Assembly (NCBI RefSeq): GCF_008033135.1 | Contig: NZ_CP041335.1 | Span: 1,555,925 to 1,619,924, forward strand | From: Chitinolyticbacter meiyuanensis | Lineage (GTDB): Bacteria > Pseudomonadota > Gammaproteobacteria > Burkholderiales > Chitinibacteraceae | Direction: 5' to 3' | DNA length: 64,000 nt | Shown here: positions 54,808 to 63,094 of the stretch, piece by piece | Position numbering within the stretch: the first letter of the stretch is position 1 | How the letters are laid out: each line of letters begins with the position of its first letter | Notes under the pieces: generated by a model | What the model was told of the DNA's origin: nothing | What the model saw: the letters and a program-made list of their open reading frames with translations, nothing else | Database searches by the model: none | Program-made: the position numbers and the translations under genes

Positions 54808-56826
54808 ATGCCACTCGCCCAAGGCCGCCGCGTGGTCGGCTCCGCCTGGTGTGCCGGCCTGATGCCGGACCCGGATATCGACGCGCTGGAATGGGCCGAC
54901 ACCTACCGCTTCCTACCGCCCACCAGCGCCGAATCCGGTAAATACCGCAGCGCCCGCACCCCGTTCATGAGCGACGTGATGCGCGATCTCTCGCCGGTGA
55001 ACGACGAGGTCGACGAAGTCATCCTGGTGAAGGGCGGTCAGATTTCCGGCTCGGAAACCGCCAACAACTTCCTCGGCTTCGTCATGCACATCGCCCCCGG
55101 CCCCGCCATGCTGGTGCAGCCCACGGTGGATGCCGCCAAGGAATACGTGAAAGAGCGGATCAACCCACTGATCGAATACACCCCGGTGCTCAAGGAAAAG
55201 GTCGCTGGCCAGCGCAGCCGCCAAGGCGAAAACACCGCCCGCTACAAGCGCTTCCCCGGCGGCTTTCTCGCCATCACCGGCGCCAACTCCGCCCAGAGCC
55301 TGCAATCGCGCGCCGTGCGCTACCTGGTGCTGGACGAGATCGACCGCTACCCACTGGATGTGGACAAGCAGGGCGATCCGGTCGGCATGGCCACCAAGCG
55401 CACCGACACCTACAAGCGCACCCGCAAGGTGTTCAAGCTCTCCACGCCCGGCCTGCTGGACGAAAGCCGCATCTGGAAGGATTACCAGGAAACCGATCAG
55501 CGCCGCATCTTCGTGCCGTGCCCCCACTGCGGCCACATGGATTACATTCGCTGGCAAAACATCCGCTGGCCCAAGGGCAAGCCCGAAGACGTGCGCCTCT
55601 ACTGCGAAGCCTGCGGCGCCGGCATCGAAGAGCGCTACAAAACCTGGATGCTGGAGCGCTACGAAGCGCGCCCCACCGCCGTGAGCAAGCGCCCGCGCAG
55701 CCGGGGCTACCACGTGCCCGGTCTGTATTCCCCATTGGGCTGGCGCAGCTGGGCCGATATCGCCCGCGATTGGGAGCAAGCCCAGGCCGAGCTTGCTGTG
55801 GGCGAAGACAAACTGCTCAAGAAAGTGGTCACCCTGGATCTGGGCGAACCCTACGAGCGCCAGGGCGAGCAGGCCGTGATGTCCGAGCTGATCGCCCGCG
55901 CCGAAGCCTACGATCACCGCATGGTGCCGCATGGCGGCCTCATCCTCACCGCCGCGGTGGATGTGCAGGGCAACCGGCTGGAAATCCAGATCGTGGCCTG
56001 GGGCCGGGGTGAAGAAGCCTGGGTGGTGGATTACCACGTGCTGTGGGGTGATCCGCTGCAGCAAGCCGTGTGGCAAGAGCTGGATCAATACCTGCAGAAC
56101 CCGCTGCGCCACCAGCGCGGCACCGAGATGCGCATCGCCGCCTGTGCCATCGATGCTGGCGACGGCAACCGCTCCAACGAGGTCTATAACTTCTGCCGCC
56201 CGCGTGCCCACCGTGGCCTGATGGCCATCAAGGGCGCCAACACCATCAACGCCCCGGAGCTATCCCAACCCAAGCCGGTGGAGCTGGATCAGGCCGGCCA
56301 GAAGATCAAGCTGGGGGTGAACCGCTGGCAGGTGGGCGTGCACCGCATCAAGAACACCCTGCACAGCCGGCTGCAGCTCACCGCCCCTGGCCGCAACTAC
56401 ATCCACTTCCCCAAGTGGCTGCCGGAGGATTATTTCAAGCAGCTCACCAGTGAAAAGCTGGTGGATCACCGCATCGGCGGCCGGGTGCAAAAGCGCTGGG
56501 AACCGCGCCCCGGCGTGCGCAACGAAGCGCTCGACACCCTCGTCTACAACTACGCCGCCGCACTGCGCCTCGGCATCAATCGCTGGGGCGAGCCCAAATG
56601 GCTGGAAGTGGAACAGCGCCTGCTGCAGGCCAGCTTGTTCATGGCGCCGGCCACTTCGGACAAGCCACCGCCCACGCCTGCCGCGCCAGCCTTGCCACCG
56701 CCACCCGCTGCGCTGGCGGATCAGCCTGCAGACGTGCCGCTGGGTGTGCCAGTGGTGCGGGCGCTGCCGGCGGCGCGGAGTAGGGCGGTTCGCCGTGCGT
56801 CGCGCTCTTTGTATCTCCGGCAGTAA
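54808..56826 (+). CDS. Terminase large subunit (GpA family)
   Basis: This is a 672-residue DNA-packaging motor of the lambda gpA family. The ATPase part has the Walker A variant VKGGQISGSE and Walker B YLVLDEID, with the coupling motif near KLSTPG. A zinc-like cluster follows (CPHCGHMDYI...CEACGAG). The nuclease domain includes AAVDVQGNRLEIQIVAWG with metal-binding Asp residues, and DTLVYNYAAALRL. The C-terminal 60 residues are Pro/Ala-rich. ATG 54808 lies 2 bases after the small-subunit frame. In lambda-like order gpW should follow, but here about 7 kb of other genes intervene. Confidence 0.93.
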   Translation: MPLAQGRRVVGSAWCAGLMPDPDIDALEWADTYRFLPPTSAESGKYRSARTPFMSDVMRDLSPVNDEVDEVILVKGGQISGSETANNFLGFVMHIAPGPAMLVQPTVDAAKEYVKERINPLIEYTPVLKEKVAGQRSRQGENTARYKRFPGGFLAITGANSAQSLQSRAVRYLVLDEIDRYPLDVDKQGDPVGMATKRTDTYKRTRKVFKLSTPGLLDESRIWKDYQETDQRRIFVPCPHCGHMDYIRWQNIRWPKGKPEDVRLYCEACGAGIEERYKTWMLERYEARPTAVSKRPRSRGYHVPGLYSPLGWRSWADIARDWEQAQAELAVGEDKLLKKVVTLDLGEPYERQGEQAVMSELIARAEAYDHRMVPHGGLILTAAVDVQGNRLEIQIVAWGRGEEAWVVDYHVLWGDPLQQAVWQELDQYLQNPLRHQRGTEMRIAACAIDAGDGNRSNEVYNFCRPRAHRGLMAIKGANTINAPELSQPKPVELDQAGQKIKLGVNRWQVGVHRIKNTLHSRLQLTAPGRNYIHFPKWLPEDYFKQLTSEKLVDHRIGGRVQKRWEPRPGVRNEALDTLVYNYAAALRLGINRWGEPKWLEVEQRLLQASLFMAPATSDKPPPTPAAPALPPPPAALADQPADVPLGVPVVRALPAARSRAVRRASRSLYLRQ

Positions 56827-56909
56827 GAAAGGTATGCTGCGCCGCCATTTCAGCGATGCCGGGCAGGCTGTGCTATCACGCAACATAGTGAATGCTGCTC
56901 TGGACGCGT

Positions 56910-56930
56910 AACAATCACATGTATATTGTT
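56910..56930 (+). promoter_or_regulatory. Operator-like inverted repeat before the HTH-ImmA gene
   Basis: AACAAT-N9-ATTGTT lies 9 bases before the ATG at 56939, with TATATT in its middle as a possible -10. It would let the HTH protein repress its own operon, as in toxin-antitoxin units. Confidence 0.45.
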
Positions 56931-56938
56931 TGCAAGCT

Positions 56939-58090
56939 ATGAGTCAGGCACTAATCAATCCTCGCCTCCTTACTTGGGCCCGTGAGCGCGCCGACATGAC
57001 GCCGGAAGAGATCGCGCGTGCGCTTCCCGTCAAGCCGGAAAAAGTCATTGAATGGGAAGATGGAGAGAGCCATCCAACCTTCAAACAGGCCCAAAAATGG
57101 GCCGCGTTAACGCATGTCCCATTCGGTTTTCTTTTCCTTCAAGCGCCTCCAGAAGAAGAATTGCCTTTGCCAGATTTACGCACGGTAGGGGATCAAGCAC
57201 CCCATAAACCCAGTGTGAATCTGATTGATATAGTGAAAGAGGTGATCAGAAAACAAAGCTGGTATTTAGATTACCTAAAAGATCATGAGTACTCGGCACT
57301 TCCTTTTGTTGGTAGATTTAGTGTGGCTGCTACAGTAAGAGAAGTGGTGGACGATATTCGTCATACGTTAGCTATCCCGGCCCTTCAACAACGCCCAACG
57401 CACGATGAATATCTACGGTTGTTAATAACTGCAGCAGAAAGAAATGGCATTCTTGTAATGCGCAGTGGGATTGTGGGTTCCAATACTCACCGTAAACTTG
57501 ATGTTTCGGAGTTTCGTGGTTTCGCCATTAGCGATCGAATGGCGCCCGTGGTGTTTATCAATAGCGCTGATGCGCCGACAGCGCGCTTATTTACACTTGT
57601 GCATGAATTGGCCCATATTTGGATTGGAACCAGCGGAATTTCGAGTGTTGCAGTGAATAGCAATCGGCGTGAAGAGTCGTTTTGCAACGCAGTCGCCGGT
57701 GAGTTTTTGGCGCCTGAGGTTGAGTTCAGAGAACACTGGAGTAACGATGCTTTCTGGCGTGATAATTTGTCCGTGCTGGCCTCTTACTTTCGAGTGAGCC
57801 GGCTTGTGATTGCTCGTCGTGCATGTGACCTGCATATCATTACATCTGAAGATTATTGGGCTTATTATCACGCAGAGCTACAGGCCTATCGCGATAAAGA
57901 AAGTGCTGGGGGTAACTACTACGCCAGTGCCGGAGCGAAAAATAGTCTGCGTTTTAGTCAGGCTCTACTTGCTGAAACCTTTGGCGGGAATGTGTTGCTG
58001 CGCGATGCAGCAAAGCTGCTTGGTTTGCAGCCTTCTAAAATAAAATCGTACGCAAATCGTCTAACTAATGAAGCATCTACTCGACTCTAA
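56939..58090 (+). CDS. HTH-ImmA/IrrE metallopeptidase-type antitoxin or regulator
   Basis: This is a 383-residue protein with an N-terminal XRE HTH (RERADMTPEEIARALPVK...VIEWEDGESHPT) and a C-terminal ImmA/IrrE domain. The zinc motif is LVHELAHIW (HExxH), followed downstream by NAVAGEFLAP, whose Glu is the third ligand. This two-domain design is paired with PIN-like DUF4411 toxins in predicted toxin-antitoxin systems. It overlaps the DUF4411 gene by 23 bases. AT-rich codon use differs from the terminase gene and shows that it is cargo. Confidence 0.87.
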   Translation: MSQALINPRLLTWARERADMTPEEIARALPVKPEKVIEWEDGESHPTFKQAQKWAALTHVPFGFLFLQAPPEEELPLPDLRTVGDQAPHKPSVNLIDIVKEVIRKQSWYLDYLKDHEYSALPFVGRFSVAATVREVVDDIRHTLAIPALQQRPTHDEYLRLLITAAERNGILVMRSGIVGSNTHRKLDVSEFRGFAISDRMAPVVFINSADAPTARLFTLVHELAHIWIGTSGISSVAVNSNRREESFCNAVAGEFLAPEVEFREHWSNDAFWRDNLSVLASYFRVSRLVIARRACDLHIITSEDYWAYYHAELQAYRDKESAGGNYYASAGAKNSLRFSQALLAETFGGNVLLRDAAKLLGLQPSKIKSYANRLTNEASTRL

Positions 58091-58565
58091 TACGCTGATT
58101 GAGGCGAAGAATCGCTATTACAGCATGAGCTTCTGCCCTGCCTATTGGCAATGGATACTGATGCAAAATCAAGCGCTTGAAGTGGCAAGTATCAGCTTGG
58201 TGGCAGAAGAATTAGGTAGGGGCAATGACGATTTGGCACAATGGAGTCATGACAACCGAGATATGTTCTTGGCTGTCGATGACGAAGCGACTCAGCAGGC
58301 ATATGCAAGTATTGTAGCAAGTATTGCGGCTCGGGCACCCCAGATGAAGATTGGTGCTTTCGAGGATTTTCTTTCGGGGGCCGATCCTTGGTTAATCGCA
58401 AAGGCAATGGCGACCGGGGCCGTTGTTGTTACACATGAATCCTACGATGTAAATGCAAGAAGGAAGTTTCTTATTCCAAACGTGTGCGAGGAATTTCACG
58501 TTTCTTGGATAAATACGTTCGAGCTTCTACATAAACTCGATGCTAGGTTCGTGCTAGCGGGGTGA
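58068..58565 (+). CDS. DUF4411 PIN-like toxin
   Basis: This is a 165-residue protein of the DUF4411 family, related to PIN-domain ribonucleases. The first acidic residue is in HLLDSNTLIEAKNRYY. A Glu lies in ISLVAEELGRGNDD, and the later Asp in GADPWLIAKAMATGAVVVTHE completes a PIN-like acidic site. It is translated from within the end of the HTH-ImmA gene, the usual antitoxin-then-toxin order. It probably cleaves RNA when unrestrained. Confidence 0.82.
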   Translation: MKHLLDSNTLIEAKNRYYSMSFCPAYWQWILMQNQALEVASISLVAEELGRGNDDLAQWSHDNRDMFLAVDDEATQQAYASIVASIAARAPQMKIGAFEDFLSGADPWLIAKAMATGAVVVTHESYDVNARRKFLIPNVCEEFHVSWINTFELLHKLDARFVLAG

Positions 58566-59180
58566 GGCCACCTTGCATCCAGGCCCAAAACTCCAACGGG
58601 CTGTTGAGCTTAAAAAATAATCATATTTGGACGCCAGATTTCTTGAGCTTTTGGCTAAAGTGGAAATTTGCTTGTGAATGGCTAGTGCTTGGTTGTACCG
58701 TAGCCATCCCTGCTTATCATCGCATTCCGGGGTGTCGCTCAAGTTCACTCCTGTCTCGGCAAACTGATTCATTAATGCACGAATTTCCCCATCAGTTTGT
58801 TTTTCCTGTTGCAGCGGCATAAGAGCGGTAGCAAGACCTGATATTTGCTCCTCCCGTTTCCCCATTGTTGAAGCCTTTTCCGCAAGCAGGGTCTCGACTT
58901 CTTGCAAGCTTTTTTCGCGAGCCTCTAGCTTTTCCAGCTTTGTGCTGAGTTCTAATTTTAGCTTTTCAAGCGCAAGTTCATTTGTTCGAAGCTGCGCTTC
59001 CTCTTTGCGTATTTTCTCTATAAATTTATTTAGGTCATTGGTTTGCTTTTTGTTAAATTCAGCTTCTTTGTCTTTTAATGAAATTGTTCCATTGAGGTTG
59101 TAGGCAGACCAGCCGCCTAGTAGGGAAAGAGCAAAAATAAAGCTAATAAAATGTTTTTTTATGGTGGCTAAATCAAGCAT
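58554..59180 (-). CDS. Membrane-anchored coiled-coil protein
   Basis: This is a 208-residue protein with one N-terminal membrane helix (about 9-27, KHFISFIFALSLLGGWSAY) followed by a long coiled coil (about 38-110, rich in Glu/Lys/Leu) and a smaller C-terminal domain with cysteines in TPECDDKQGW and FGPGCKV. No family is recognised. It converges on and overlaps the DUF4411 gene by 12 bases. It is AT-rich like the other cargo. Confidence 0.6.
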   Translation of the reverse strand: MLDLATIKKHFISFIFALSLLGGWSAYNLNGTISLKDKEAEFNKKQTNDLNKFIEKIRKEEAQLRTNELALEKLKLELSTKLEKLEAREKSLQEVETLLAEKASTMGKREEQISGLATALMPLQQEKQTDGEIRALMNQFAETGVNLSDTPECDDKQGWLRYNQALAIHKQISTLAKSSRNLASKYDYFLSSTARWSFGPGCKVASPR

Positions 59181-59268
59181 TCTGGTATCAGCTGTTAATA
59201 GAGTTGAGTTGGAAAATCATATAGCAGGGGCTTAATTTTTTCCACACCCGTCATAGAATGGTCACCGG

Positions 59269-59344
59269 CGCTCAACACACCCATCCACTAGCGGTTACCC
59301 CATCGCATCCGAAATCGGGGTTTTTTTGCGTCCATAGCTTTTGG
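59269..59344 (+). repeat. Repeated leader element, copy 1
   Basis: It starts CGCTCAACACACC, has AGCGGT and CCCC...CGGGGTTTTTTTGCGTC, and ends in CCATAGCTTTTGGC. Copy 2 lies at 60211-60284 with most bases the same. Each contains a hairpin with a T7 run, which may be a terminator. The two copies flank the IF-1 paralogue block. Confidence 0.65.
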
Positions 59345-59412
59345 CTCGAGCGCGTGCGCCGCCGCCGCCGCTAATCCTCGAATCTTAAAAGAGAATATTT
59401 TCTAGACAGGGT

Positions 59413-59515
59413 GCTCGAATGTGTGTAGGGTTACCCCGGTCTTGAGTTGTCCTCCCCTCATCAAGACGACCGTAGTTCGAGCAGTCTCTAGCCTTTCAGC
59501 CTCTTCGGCTGGTCT
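59413..59515 (+). ncRNA. Structured 5' leader upstream of the IF-1 paralogue
   Basis: GCTCGAA (59413-59419) pairs with TTCGAGC (59476-59482), enclosing GGG-TTA-CCC and a stem GTCTTGA/TCAAGAC (59439-59445, 59461-59467), to make a three-way junction. A further hairpin CAGCC-N5-GGCTG (59497-59511) follows. AT-rich DNA (59385-59405) before it could hold the promoter. The leader extends about 240 bases before the IF-1-like ATG. Regulatory role inferred from structure; cold-shock control would be one possibility. Confidence 0.4.
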
Positions 59516-59657
59516 TCGCCCCCTCTGCGAACACCCCCCTTTGATGCCTAACGCTTAGTGCCTTTTGCTGTGCTCCAGCATGTTGGCCCGGCTGCGCTCA
59601 TCCATTCGATTGCGCTTGCCTGGTGTCGCTGGCACAGCGTGGCTCAGGGAAATAGTC

Positions 59658-59918
59658 ATGAAAGAGAAGGAAGGCACACTGGAGCTGGAAGGCTTGGTGA
59701 TCGATGCGTTGCCGGAGTCACGCTTTCGCGTGCAGCTCGATAACGGCGTCACCGTGTTGGCCTACTGCGCGGGAAGACTGCGTACGCACCGTATTCGGAT
59801 TTTGCTGGGTGACAGAGTGAAGGTGGAAATGTCCCCCTATGACCTCAGCAAGGCCCGCATCGTTTATAGAAACCCTACAAGTAAAGTTGTCAGTACGCCG
59901 CAGCAAAGGCGGCGCTGA
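59658..59918 (+). CDS. infA: Translation initiation factor IF-1 paralogue
   Basis: This is an 86-residue OB-fold protein aligning closely with IF-1: [23 protein letters not shown] (in parts), then [28 protein letters not shown]. It has a C-terminal extension of about 14 residues (basic, ending PQQRRR) beyond usual IF-1. IF-1 blocks the ribosomal A site during initiation. Its place inside phage cargo, away from the ribosomal protein cluster, suggests a second, perhaps condition-specific copy. ATG 59658. Confidence 0.85.
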   Translation: MKEKEGTLELEGLVIDALPESRFRVQLDNGVTVLAYCAGRLRTHRIRILLGDRVKVEMSPYDLSKARIVYRNPTSKVVSTPQQRRR

Positions 59919-59931
59919 AAAGTTGGAAAAA

Positions 59932-60126
59932 ATGCATATCAACACATTGAAAGCTGGAGACTCGTTCTCCCAAAAAACCGAAGGCAAAGTGGTTCGATTT
60001 GAAGTGATCGACATCAAGCCGATCGGCCGCGATTTCGAAGTGACGTTCCGCTCCGCCCTTGGCATGAGCAGCGCGCGTTACCAAGGCAATGCGGTGATCG
60101 TGGACTCGGTGCGTAGCAAGCACTGA
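59932..60126 (+). CDS. Small protein next to the IF-1 paralogue
   Basis: This is a 64-residue protein from ATG 59932 (MHINTLKAGDSFSQKTEGKVV...), predicted as a beta-rich fold with FEVIDIKPIGRDFEVTFRSA. It starts 13 bases after the IF-1-like stop and probably shares its transcript. No family is recognised. Its basic beta-barrel-like pattern would suit nucleic-acid binding, but that is a guess. Confidence 0.6.
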   Translation: MHINTLKAGDSFSQKTEGKVVRFEVIDIKPIGRDFEVTFRSALGMSSARYQGNAVIVDSVRSKH

Positions 60127-60210
60127 TCCGTCGCACGATCGACAAACCCCGTTTGGACGGCGCTCGCGGCTTGACCGCGTCGCGCTGGCGGGCCTAAGCT
60201 GGCGGCAGGT

Positions 60211-60284
60211 GCTCAACACACCATCCGCAAGCGGTAGCCCCACCGTCCGATAACGGGGTTTTTTTGCGTCCATAGCTTTCTGGC
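60211..60284 (+). repeat. Repeated leader element, copy 2
   Basis: This is the second copy of the element at 59269-59344. It keeps GCTCAACACACCATCC, AGCGGTAGCCCC, CGGGGTTTTTTTGCGTC and CCATAGCTTT. It leads directly into the self-complementary leader of the antirepressor. Confidence 0.65.
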
Positions 60285-60285
60285 C

Positions 60286-60445
60286 CAGGCGTTTCTTCGC
60301 CTGCCGTGCGGTTATGGTCGGGTAGCGCGCAGTCATAAAACACTCGGCTTGCCGGGGAAAGCTGCGGGCCGTCTTGCGGCGGTGTTGAAGTACCTGACCA
60401 CCCTCTCAACAGGGGTGACCTCAACGAAACCGCAAGGAGGCCATC
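60286..60445 (+). ncRNA. C4-like antisense RNA/leader of the AntA/AntB antirepressor
   Basis: After the hairpin CAGGCG-TTTCTT-CGCCTG (60286-60303) come two segments complementary to sequence near the antirepressor start. TGCGGTT (60307-60313) pairs with AACCGCA (60428-60434), next to the ribosome binding site. TGGTCGGGTA (60315-60324) pairs with TACCTGACCA (60391-60400) with one G-T. CTTGCGG (60373-60379) and GTTGA (60384-60388) can instead pair with CCGCAAG (60430-60436) and TCAAC (60421-60425). This is the logic of phage P1/P7 C4 antisense RNA, which controls ant genes. Confidence 0.55.
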
Positions 60446-61150
60446 ATGGCTGCTCAAACCGCCTCGCTCATCCCGAGCGATCAACTCATCCCCGTCCACG
60501 AACAACAGATCGGCGACAGCGTTGTGCATGTCTGCCGCGCCAGTGATCTGCATCAGTTCCTGCGTGTACAGAGCAGGCTCGCGGATTGGATCAGGGTGCG
60601 GATTCGCAAATATCTGTTTGTCGAGAATCAGGACTTTGTACTTGCTTCTGAAAATCCAGAAGCAAGTTGGGGTGGCCAAAACAAGCGCGACTACCTGCTG
60701 ACCCTCGACATGGCCAAAGAGCTCTCCATGGTCGAGAACAACGAACAGGGCAGGGCCGCGCGCCGCTACTTCATCCTGTGCGAGAAACAGGCCCTCGCCA
60801 GCCACGCGCCCCAAGCCGACCGCGATCAGCTCCACGCCATCCAGACCGCCTACCTCGATTGGTCCGAAGCCGCCGCCGTCGAAATCCAGCGCCTGCAAGG
60901 CAACGTGCCGCCACCCCCAGCCGCCCTCAAAGACCCCGCCGCCGCCCTCGCCGCGCTGGCCCATGTGCTGAGCAGCCACCGCTACTTGCTTACCTTCAGC
61001 GCAGATCTGCGCGCCCAGCTCACCCCCATCGCCCCAGGCGCCCTGATGATCCCGCCCGGCGACCTCCCCAACACCATCGCCACCCCCGGCTCCCCCATAC
61101 CCCGCAACCTGATGCCCGACATCATCCGCGCCGCCGCCGGCCGGTTATGA
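60446..61150 (+). CDS. AntA/AntB-family antirepressor
   Basis: This is a 234-residue protein with AAGGAGG before ATG 60446. The AntA/AntB domain (about 30-110) shows RASDLHQFLRVQSRLADWI, KYLFVENQDF, DYLLTLDMAKELSMVENNEQG and RAARRYFILCEK. These match phage P1 Ant and relatives, which bind and inactivate repressors. The C-terminus is Pro/Ala-rich and variable. This is a second antirepressor besides the BRO protein at 40262, under a C4-like RNA leader. Confidence 0.88.
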   Translation: MAAQTASLIPSDQLIPVHEQQIGDSVVHVCRASDLHQFLRVQSRLADWIRVRIRKYLFVENQDFVLASENPEASWGGQNKRDYLLTLDMAKELSMVENNEQGRAARRYFILCEKQALASHAPQADRDQLHAIQTAYLDWSEAAAVEIQRLQGNVPPPPAALKDPAAALAALAHVLSSHRYLLTFSADLRAQLTPIAPGALMIPPGDLPNTIATPGSPIPRNLMPDIIRAAAGRL

Positions 61151-61155
61151 AACAA

Positions 61156-61183
61156 AAAGCCCCGTGATGAACCACGGGGCTTT
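61156..61183. terminator. Bidirectional terminator between antirepressor and ASCH gene
   Basis: AAAGCCCCGTG (61156-61166) pairs with CACGGGGCTTT (61173-61183), loop ATGAAC. A and T flanks let it act on both converging transcripts. Confidence 0.8.
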
Positions 61184-61200
61184 AAGCAACGTGCCTACTA

Positions 61201-61596
61201 TTAACCATACTCGTTGTGGGGTACATATCGGAAAGATTGCGGTGGATGCCGAATACCGAACATGGCATGCAACTCTTGCGGTTCTTCGAAGAGTTGCGTC
61301 TTTTCTACTCGAATTGCATACCCTAGGTTGCGACCCGCAAAATATTCCCAGAAGTAATCTTCCGTGATGCCGGCGCCGAGGTTGGTTTCTTCCCAGAGTG
61401 TTGCCGGGGCACGCTCAATAATTTCATCTACATCGAAAGTACCGATCACTTTGGATATTGGAGCCGACGCGTAGACGTATATCTTTTTGACGGTTTTGTC
61501 CTTGAAGACAGCCTTGCGAAATTCGAAGGTCTTGTCTCCGGAAAAGATGGCGTTTGCAAATTCTGGCTTAATCGACAATAAGACGGCGGTCGACAC
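61201..61596 (-). CDS. ASCH-domain (PUA-fold) protein
   Basis: This is a 131-residue protein that is a single ASCH domain. It begins LLSIKPEFANAIFSGDKTFEFRK, whose GxKxxExR pattern (GDKTFEFR) is diagnostic. A beta strand, KIYVYASAPISKVIGTF, and the later EYFAGRNLGYAIRV follow. ASCH domains are PUA-like and bind RNA or nucleotides, or act as small nucleases or amidohydrolases. It overlaps the end of the upstream PIN-GNAT gene by 29 bases, so it is translated from the same operon. Confidence 0.85.
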   Translation of the reverse strand: MSTAVLLSIKPEFANAIFSGDKTFEFRKAVFKDKTVKKIYVYASAPISKVIGTFDVDEIIERAPATLWEETNLGAGITEDYFWEYFAGRNLGYAIRVEKTQLFEEPQELHAMFGIRHPPQSFRYVPHNEYG

Positions 61597-63094
61597 GTGA
61601 GCCTCCTAGTAGCAAATCAAATTGTTCGTTCGTCATCGGCTCAAAGCCTCTGATGGAAGTATTCGAAATAATACCGCCTTCAATTAAGGCTTGTCTATTC
61701 ATTCTTTTGGGGAAAGAATAAATATAAAGGAAGTTTACGACGAACGGCCTGTTTCGAGGGTCGTAATTCCAAAGTTCGGCTAATTTTTGATCACTAAATA
61801 CACTGCGCCTTCGACATAGCTCTATAAAATGCTGCTGGTCTTTTATGTCGGTTATCACTTCTTGCACTACGCCCAGTGTAGTAGTTACTGCAGTGCGCCA
61901 AGCAGAGCCGCCGCTTGCAGTCCTGTAAAATACGACGACATCACTAGGTTTTAAGTCTCGATTCACTGAACGGCAGGTATACACTTTCGATAGTGCATTT
62001 CGGTTCGGAGCATTTTCTACAAAATCAGCTGGGGATTCGGTATTTAATACCGAGTCAGGGAAGAGGTCGGTGTGGTACTCAGGGTAAATTGAGACAATCC
62101 ACTTTTGAGTATCTGGCCTTATGTAAGGGTATACCCGCCTAGGCTGGGTCTGTGTTCCTGCATATTTCGCTGTACAGGGCCGAACGAGAACCTTTTCTTC
62201 GCCAGCGATACCATTTTTTGTTCCATGTGGCACGAAGCCCCAGTCCTGCAGCAGCTGTATAAGGCGTGTATGGTTGTCGCTGTGATCGAAGATCGTGACG
62301 TATATTTCGTCTACGGTAAATCGGATCGCGTTGTCAAAGATCACTTTGATGAAGCGTTCTCCGATTTTGTAACCGTTCGATATGACTTTAAATGTGCCAA
62401 TTTTTAGTCGCCTAGCCGGAGTCAAGGCTGGCGTTATTTCCCGGTGATCTTCATCGGCGCCTTCCACCTTCAAGTAGAGAAAGGCAACAACATTGTCTTG
62501 ATCGTCGGCACAGTAGTAGGCTACTTCGTCGGCCTTTCTGTTAAACCAGATGTCGAAGCCCGGATAGTCTTGTCGGAATGAGTCAAAGAAAGTGTCTTTA
62601 AGATTGATGTTGCCAAAATATTCCTTTTTAACTGAAAGGACTCGATAGTCGGCAAGCTCTGGGTTCTCTGCTGTCGCTTTTTCAAGAAACCCGTCAATCG
62701 TGAATACGTGAGAGCTAAGGCCGATAAGTCTTGCTTTGCGATGTATGTTTCGATCTTCGGTAATAAGTAAATCAACGCGATTTTGGGCTAATTCGTTCAA
62801 CAAGCTTGAGTCGTTGACGTCATTGACTGTTTTGTCTCTGGTTGCCTTTATTTCAGCAATTTTGGCGGTGTCTGGTGCCGTAGTTTTAAGTACGTAATAG
62901 CTGCTTAGCTTTGTGTTAAATGTGCGAACAACATCTTCATCTTTGTAGCCAGATATCTCTTGAATTGTGAGAGGGTGAATGCATTTTTGGTGGTGCAGGC
63001 TGTCCAGCCATCGAAAAAGGATGCCAATATCGGATCGAACGACCTTATTGGTTTCCCGATGAATAACGATGTTGGTGTCTAACAAGACTTTCAT
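61568..63094 (-). CDS. PIN-GNAT-PUA/EVE-like three-domain fusion
   Basis: This is a 508-residue fusion. Residues 1-150 form a PIN nuclease domain: D6 in VLLDTNIVIH, E46 in TIQEISGY, and acidic residues around 113-115 in LLITEDRNI. Residues about 155-310 look like a GNAT acetyltransferase (VVAFLYLKV, GERFIKVIFDNAI, LIQLLQDWGFVPHG). Residues about 365-475 resemble a PUA/EVE-like domain (KPSDVVVFYRTAS, LGVVQEV). The ATG overlaps the upstream kinase stop by 4 bases. All PIN acidic residues look present, so RNase activity is likely; the acetylation substrate is unknown. Confidence 0.75.
   Translation of the reverse strand: MKVLLDTNIVIHRETNKVVRSDIGILFRWLDSLHHQKCIHPLTIQEISGYKDEDVVRTFNTKLSSYYVLKTTAPDTAKIAEIKATRDKTVNDVNDSSLLNELAQNRVDLLITEDRNIHRKARLIGLSSHVFTIDGFLEKATAENPELADYRVLSVKKEYFGNINLKDTFFDSFRQDYPGFDIWFNRKADEVAYYCADDQDNVVAFLYLKVEGADEDHREITPALTPARRLKIGTFKVISNGYKIGERFIKVIFDNAIRFTVDEIYVTIFDHSDNHTRLIQLLQDWGFVPHGTKNGIAGEEKVLVRPCTAKYAGTQTQPRRVYPYIRPDTQKWIVSIYPEYHTDLFPDSVLNTESPADFVENAPNRNALSKVYTCRSVNRDLKPSDVVVFYRTASGGSAWRTAVTTTLGVVQEVITDIKDQQHFIELCRRRSVFSDQKLAELWNYDPRNRPFVVNFLYIYSFPKRMNRQALIEGGIISNTSIRGFEPMTNEQFDLLLGGSRVDRRLIVD

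Noticed and set aside
54913..56211. Leftward frame of 432 codons across terminase
   Set aside because: It is antisense to a complete terminase with Walker and nuclease motifs; no protein-family features of its own.
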